Of a DNA stretch of 64,000 bases, positions 59,416 to 64,000 are shown one piece after another (position 1 is the first letter of the stretch; every line of letters starts with the position of its first letter). A program made the translations under genes and the position numbers. Location: positions 91,568 through 155,567 of the forward strand of contig DFIU01000015.1 in the NCBI GenBank assembly GCA_002371465.1, in the 5' to 3' direction. Origin of the DNA: Lachnospiraceae bacterium UBA3689 (GTDB taxonomy: Bacteria; Bacillota; Clostridia; Lachnospirales; Lachnospiraceae). The notes beneath the pieces were generated by a model. The model was given only the letters and a program-made list of their open reading frames with translations. It searched no databases and was not told the origin of the DNA.

Positions 59416-62400
59416 ATGACGCAGCGCAAGGGGCTTAGGGATCGGAGCCGACAGACCATGCTGGACTGGAGGGAACGGGCTGATTTTTATAAGGAGGAAC
59501 ATGATGCCTGCGGAATCGGAGCCGTGGTCAACATCGACGGCCACGCGGACTACCGGACGCTGGATGATGCCCTCCATATCGTTGAAAAGCTGGAACATCG
59601 GGCAGGCAAGGACGCCAGCGGCAAGGTCGGCGACGGTGTCGGCATTCAGGTCCAGATCTCTCACAGGTTTTTCCAAAAGGCGGCAAAGTCCTGCGGGATC
59701 GATCTGGGCGGTCCCCGGGACTACGGGATCGGGATGTTCTTCTTTCCGGCGGCAGCCTTAAAAGAGACCTTTGCCAAGCGGAGATTTGAGGTCATCGTCA
59801 AAAAGAACGGCCTGGACTTTTTGGGCTGGAGAAAGGTTCCCACCCACCCGGAGATTTTAGGTCAGGTGGCGCGGGACTGCATGCCGGATATCTGGCAGTG
59901 CTTTATCAAAAGGCCGGAAGGCCTGGAAAAGGGCTTTGACTTTGACCGCCGGCTCTATGTGACGAGGCGGGAATTTGAGCAGTCGGCAGAGGAGATGGTA
60001 TCGGAGCCGGGGATGGGAGTGAGCGGTGATACCTATATCTGTTCCCTAAGTTCGAGGACGATCGTCTACAAGGGCATGTTCCTGGTCAAACAGCTCCGCT
60101 CCTTCTATGAGGACTTACAGAGCCGGGACTACCAGACCGCGATTGCGGTGGTCCACTCCCGCTTTTCGACCAACACGACGCCCAGCTGGGAGCGCGCTCA
60201 CCCCTACCGCCTGCTCGCCCACAACGGGGAGATCAATACCATCCGGGGAAATGTGGACCGTATGCTGGCGCGCGAGGAGACCATGTCCTCCGGCCTGCTG
60301 AAGGGGGAAGAGGACAAGGTCTTCCCGGTCATTCCAAGGCCTGCCTCGGATTCCGCCATGCTGGACAATACCCTGGAATTTTTCTATATGAACGGTCTGC
60401 CTCTGCCTCTTTCCGTCATGATGCTGATTCCGGAACCCTGGAAGCACAACCGCTTCATGGAAGAGGAGAAGAAGGATTTTTACCACTACTACGCGACCAT
60501 GATGGAGCCCTGGGACGGACCCGCCGCCATCCTCTATTCCGACGGCGATGTCCTGGGCGCAACATTGGATCGGAACGGCTTAAGACCCTCCCGCTACTAT
60601 CTGACGGACGACAACCGCCTGATCTTATCCTCGGAAGTCGGCGTCCTGGATCTCGATCCGGCTCATATCATCAAAAAATCCCGGCTGGAACCGGGCCGTA
60701 TGCTCCTGGTCGATACCAGGCAGAAGCGGATGATCTCGGATGATGAACTCAAGCAGTACTACGCCAGAAAATCACCCTACGGCGAATGGCTGGATCAGAA
60801 CCTGCTCCACATAGAGGATCTGAGCATCCCCAATAAGAAGATCCCCTACTATGATCAGAAGACGCGGGACCGCCTCTATCAGGTCTTCGGCTACACCTAC
60901 GAGGAAGTCAAGGACCAAATGATCCCCATGGCGATCAGCGGCATGGAGCCGACGGTCTCCATGGGACACGATGTGCCCCTGGCTGTCCTTTCGGATACCC
61001 ACAGGCTCCTGTTTCACTATTTTCAGCAGCTCTTTGCCCAGGTGACCAATCCGCCCATCGACTCCCTGCGGGAGAAGGTCGTGACGGATACCACGGTCTA
61101 TATCGGTTCGGACGGAAATATCCTTAAGGAGCAGGGGACCAACTGCCGGGTCCTGGAAGTCGGCAATCCGATCCTGACCGGGGTGGAACTGATGAAGATC
61201 AAGTCCCTTAACCAGCCCGGTTTTAAGAGCAAGGTCCTCTCCATGCTCTACTATAAGAATACCTCCCTTAAAAAGGCTCTCGATCAGCTCTGCTTAAGCG
61301 TCGACCGCGCTTACGCCGACGGCTGCAACATCATGATCTTAAGCGACCGGGGCATCGATGAGACCCATGTTCCGATCCCGTCCCTGTTGGCGGTTTCAGC
61401 GGTCGAACAGCACCTGGTCCAGACCAAAAAGCGGACGGCGGTCTCTCTCATTCTGGAGTCGGGAGAACCCCGCAGCGTCCACCAGATGGCCTGCCTTCTG
61501 GGCTTTGGGGCGCGCGCCATCAACCCCTACCTGGCGCATGAGTGTATTTCGGAATTGATCAGCATCGGCATCATGGACAAGGACTACCATACGGCAATCG
61601 ACGATTATGACCGGGCTCTTTTGGGCGGAATTGTCAAGATCGCGGCAAAGATGGGCATTTCCACCCTGCAGTCCTACCAGTCGGCGAGGATCTTTGAGGC
61701 GATCGGTCTTAGCAAGGACCTGGTGGACCGCTACTTTACCGGCACCGTCAGCAGGGTCGGCGGCATCGGTTTAAAAGAGATCGCGGACGGCGTCGCTTAT
61801 CGCCACGACCATGCCTTTGATCCCCTGGGCCTTAGCACGGATACGACCCTTGACTCGGTGGGCTTTCATAAGTTAAGAAGCGGGGAGGAGACAGAGGACC
61901 ACCTCTATGACCCGCTGACCCTTATTTTGCTGCAAAGGGCAACGGCAAACGGAGATTTTGACCTCTTCAAGCAGTACACCAGGCGGGTCGATGAGGGCAG
62001 GTCCCATACCCTGAGGAGTCTGTTGGAATTTACCTCGGACCGCGAGCCCCTGCCCATCGGGGAAGTGGAACCGGCTGAGGAGATCGTAAAACGCTTTAAG
62101 ACCGGCGCCATGAGCTACGGTTCTTTGTCCCAGGAGGCTCACCAGACCCTGGCGATCGCCATGAACCGGCTGGGCGGCAAGTCCAACACCGGGGAAGGCG
62201 GAGAGGATCCGAGCCGGTTTGGGACGGAACTGAACTCCGCTATCAAGCAGGTCGCTTCGGGCAGGTTCGGCGTCACCAGCGCCTATTTAAATTCCGCCAA
62301 GGAGATTCAGATCAAGATGGCGCAGGGGGCAAAGCCCGGAGAGGGCGGCCATCTGCCGGGCAGAAAGGTCTATCCCTGGGTCGCCAAGACCCGCTGCTCC

Positions 62401-64000
62401 ACGCCGGGCGTTTCCCTGATCTCCCCGCCGCCCCATCACGATATCTATTCGATCGAGGACCTGGCGCAGCTGATCTATGATCTTAAAAATGCCAACCGGC
62501 GCGCCGATATCAATGTCAAACTGGTCTCGGAGGCAGGAGTCGGCACCATAGCCTGCGGCGTCGCCAAGGCAGGCGCCCAGGTCATCCTGATCTCGGGCTA
62601 CGACGGAGGAACCGGGGCGGCTCCCTCGTCCTCGGTTCACCATGCAGGGCTCCCCTGGGAGCTGGGAATTACCGAGGCGCACCACGCCCTGCTGAAAAAT
62701 CACCTGCGCGACCGGGTCCGGCTGGAGACGGACGGCAAGCTCATGACCGGGCGCGATGTCGTGATCGCGGCACTTCTGGGGGCGGAGGAATTCGCCTTTG
62801 CGACGGCTCCCCTGGTGACGATGGGCTGCCTCATGATGCGGGTCTGCTCCAAGGATACCTGCCCGGTCGGCATCACGACGCAAAATGCCGCTCTTCGGAA
62901 GCGTTTTAAGGGAAAGCCGGAAGCGGTCATGAACTTCATGCTCTTTATTGCCCGGGAGATGCGGCAGTATATGGCGGAACTGGGGTTTCGGACGGTCGAT
63001 GAGATGGTCGGAAGAAGTGACTGCCTCAAGGTAAAGGAGGATGCGGACCTTGGCGGGAAAGGCAAGATGGATCTGAGCGCCATCTTAGACACCCGGTACG
63101 CTTTTTGTAAGGAGGCGCATTTTAATCCAAAGAAGAAGTACGATTTTCAGCTGGAAAAGACGGTCGATGAGGCGATTTTGCTGAAAAAATTCTCTGCCTC
63201 CTTAAAGAGCGGCAAACCCTGCCAGGCGGCGGTCAAGGTCTCTTCAACGGACCGGTCGGTCGGGTCCATCCTGGGATCCGAGATTACGGACCGGTTCGGA
63301 GATCGGCTCGCTGACGATACCTTCGTTGTAAAGGCGCAGGGGGGCGGCGGTCAGTCCTTCGGCGCCTTTATCCCCAAGGGGCTGACCATACGGCTCGAAG
63401 GAGATGCCAATGACGGTTTCGGCAAGGGCTTATCAGGCGGAAAATTGATCGTTGTGCCCGACCGGCGCCGGTCCAGGGACTTTAAAGCGTCTGAAAATAT
63501 CATTATCGGCAATGTCGCCCTCTATGGGGCGACCGGAGGAAGGGCCTATGCCGCCGGCATCGCCGGAGAACGTTTCTGCGTCCGGAATTCCGGCGCGACG
63601 GCAGTCGCGGAGGGCTGCGGCGACCACGGTCTGGAATATATGACCGGAGGGCGCGCCGTCATCCTGGGACCGACCGGCAAGAACTTTGCGGCGGGCATGA
63701 GCGGGGGCATCGCCTATGTGCTCGATCGGGACCACACCCTCTACCGCCGGATGAACCAGGACATGGTTTCTATGTCCGAGGTGACGGAGAAGTACGACAT
63801 CAAGGAATTAAAGGATATCCTGACCGACTATGTCAGGGAGACGGAATCCGAACTGGGAACAGAGGTCCTCGAACATTTTGACGACTATCTGCCGCATTTT
63901 AAGAAGATCGTTCCCAACGACTATCAGAAGATGCTGACGGCAATCAGCCGCTTTGAGGAGCAGGGCATCCGGCACGAAGATGCGGTTCTGGAGGCATTTC
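59416..64000 (+). CDS. gltB: glutamate synthase large subunit, partial at window end
   Basis: The frame is open from ATG 59416 (after AAGGAGG) to the window end, about 1528 codons. It begins with a 31-residue propeptide and the nucleophile Cys32 in EEHDACGIG. The amidotransferase domain follows (VVHSRFSTNTTPSWERAHPYRLLAHNGEINT), then the central domain, and the FMN domain with GAMSYGSLSQEAHQTLAIAMNRLGGKSNTGEGGED and SGYDGGTGAAP. The iron-sulfur cysteines are in CSKDTCPVGITTQ, and the start of the GXGXG domain is reached. It makes glutamate from 2-oxoglutarate and glutamine, completing the cycle with GlnA. The small subunit, if present, lies outside. Confidence 0.96.
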   Translation, partial: MTQRKGLRDRSRQTMLDWRERADFYKEEHDACGIGAVVNIDGHADYRTLDDALHIVEKLEHRAGKDASGKVGDGVGIQVQISHRFFQKAAKSCGIDLGGPRDYGIGMFFFPAAALKETFAKRRFEVIVKKNGLDFLGWRKVPTHPEILGQVARDCMPDIWQCFIKRPEGLEKGFDFDRRLYVTRREFEQSAEEMVSEPGMGVSGDTYICSLSSRTIVYKGMFLVKQLRSFYEDLQSRDYQTAIAVVHSRFSTNTTPSWERAHPYRLLAHNGEINTIRGNVDRMLAREETMSSGLLKGEEDKVFPVIPRPASDSAMLDNTLEFFYMNGLPLPLSVMMLIPEPWKHNRFMEEEKKDFYHYYATMMEPWDGPAAILYSDGDVLGATLDRNGLRPSRYYLTDDNRLILSSEVGVLDLDPAHIIKKSRLEPGRMLLVDTRQKRMISDDELKQYYARKSPYGEWLDQNLLHIEDLSIPNKKIPYYDQKTRDRLYQVFGYTYEEVKDQMIPMAISGMEPTVSMGHDVPLAVLSDTHRLLFHYFQQLFAQVTNPPIDSLREKVVTDTTVYIGSDGNILKEQGTNCRVLEVGNPILTGVELMKIKSLNQPGFKSKVLSMLYYKNTSLKKALDQLCLSVDRAYADGCNIMILSDRGIDETHVPIPSLLAVSAVEQHLVQTKKRTAVSLILESGEPRSVHQMACLLGFGARAINPYLAHECISELISIGIMDKDYHTAIDDYDRALLGGIVKIAAKMGISTLQSYQSARIFEAIGLSKDLVDRYFTGTVSRVGGIGLKEIADGVAYRHDHAFDPLGLSTDTTLDSVGFHKLRSGEETEDHLYDPLTLILLQRATANGDFDLFKQYTRRVDEGRSHTLRSLLEFTSDREPLPIGEVEPAEEIVKRFKTGAMSYGSLSQEAHQTLAIAMNRLGGKSNTGEGGEDPSRFGTELNSAIKQVASGRFGVTSAYLNSAKEIQIKMAQGAKPGEGGHLPGRKVYPWVAKTRCSTPGVSLISPPPHHDIYSIEDLAQLIYDLKNANRRADINVKLVSEAGVGTIACGVAKAGAQVILISGYDGGTGAAPSSSVHHAGLPWELGITEAHHALLKNHLRDRVRLETDGKLMTGRDVVIAALLGAEEFAFATAPLVTMGCLMMRVCSKDTCPVGITTQNAALRKRFKGKPEAVMNFMLFIAREMRQYMAELGFRTVDEMVGRSDCLKVKEDADLGGKGKMDLSAILDTRYAFCKEAHFNPKKKYDFQLEKTVDEAILLKKFSASLKSGKPCQAAVKVSSTDRSVGSILGSEITDRFGDRLADDTFVVKAQGGGGQSFGAFIPKGLTIRLEGDANDGFGKGLSGGKLIVVPDRRRSRDFKASENIIIGNVALYGATGGRAYAAGIAGERFCVRNSGATAVAEGCGDHGLEYMTGGRAVILGPTGKNFAAGMSGGIAYVLDRDHTLYRRMNQDMVSMSEVTEKYDIKELKDILTDYVRETESELGTEVLEHFDDYLPHFKKIVPNDYQKMLTAISRFEEQGIRHEDAVLEAF

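Noticed and set aside
1..64000. tRNA, rRNA genes, replication origin or complete prophage
   Set aside because: None of their sequence hallmarks was seen on either strand.

Overview
The window is about 64 kb of chromosome from an anaerobic, low-oxygen-tolerant Firmicute, most likely a Lachnospiraceae-type Clostridium relative. Support for this comes from the diaminopimelate dehydrogenase lysine route, FabK in place of FabI, a flavodiiron protein, DUF4317 and DUF6077 proteins, lysine and glycine riboswitches, and strong AGGAGG ribosome sites. Most of the window has moderately high GC content. One AT-rich stretch (about 24.1-27.2 kb) stands out as a decayed mobile or accessory island. No tRNA, rRNA or CRISPR array was seen.

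Layout. 1-2.0 kb: end of ddh and a lysine-riboswitch-controlled dapA. 2.0-6.4 kb: an SH3 lipoprotein, a CaiB-type CoA-transferase, and a glycine-riboswitch-controlled Na+/amino-acid symporter. 6.4-18.5 kb: a sugar module with a PfkB kinase, a class II aldolase, an RbsBAC-type ABC importer, a two-component system between two membrane-tethered binding proteins, and D-lyxose isomerase. Three of its upstream regions share a TGACA-N2-TGTCA-like site at the same distance from the -10 box. 18.5-20.5 kb: a PTS_EIIC_2 membrane protein and a NiaR/3H-type repressor, each with a TGTCATGACA palindrome in its promoter. 20.6-24.1 kb: DUF4317, a membrane-anchored metallo-beta-lactamase-fold protein and an XRE pair. 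24.2-27.1 kb: IS66 and IS1182 remnants, a secreted Ala/Gly-rich protein with a broken start, an XRE membrane regulator and other debris. 27.2-31.3 kb: surface-glycan genes (glf, two membrane proteins, a nucleotidyltransferase).

31.4-40.5 kb: nitrogen and amidotransfer genes: an NhaC-type antiporter, glnA with an ANTAR-domain regulator, pyrG, asnB and a flavodiiron protein. 40.6-50.6 kb: a complete type II fatty-acid synthesis operon, acpP-accBCDA-fabHKDGFZ, followed by a MarR regulator. 50.6-59.2 kb: mgtE, a ThrE-like exporter, a truncated amidohydrolase, a serine beta-lactamase-like hydrolase, a DeoC-fold protein without catalytic residues, and an ABC-F ATPase. 59.2-64 kb: gltB, running off the end.

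The most striking cross-window pattern is a probable antitermination regulon. Leaders of nhaC, glnA, asnB and gltB each have a promoter, then a hairpin with a six-base loop AA(G/C)GGN (A at position 1, G at position 4), whose stem overlaps the 5' arm of an intrinsic terminator. That is the RNA signature recognised by ANTAR proteins, and an ANTAR gene lies directly downstream of glnA. Glutamine synthetase, glutamate synthase and glutamine-dependent asparagine synthetase would then share one RNA-level control. All calls come from reading the sequence; no database search was run.
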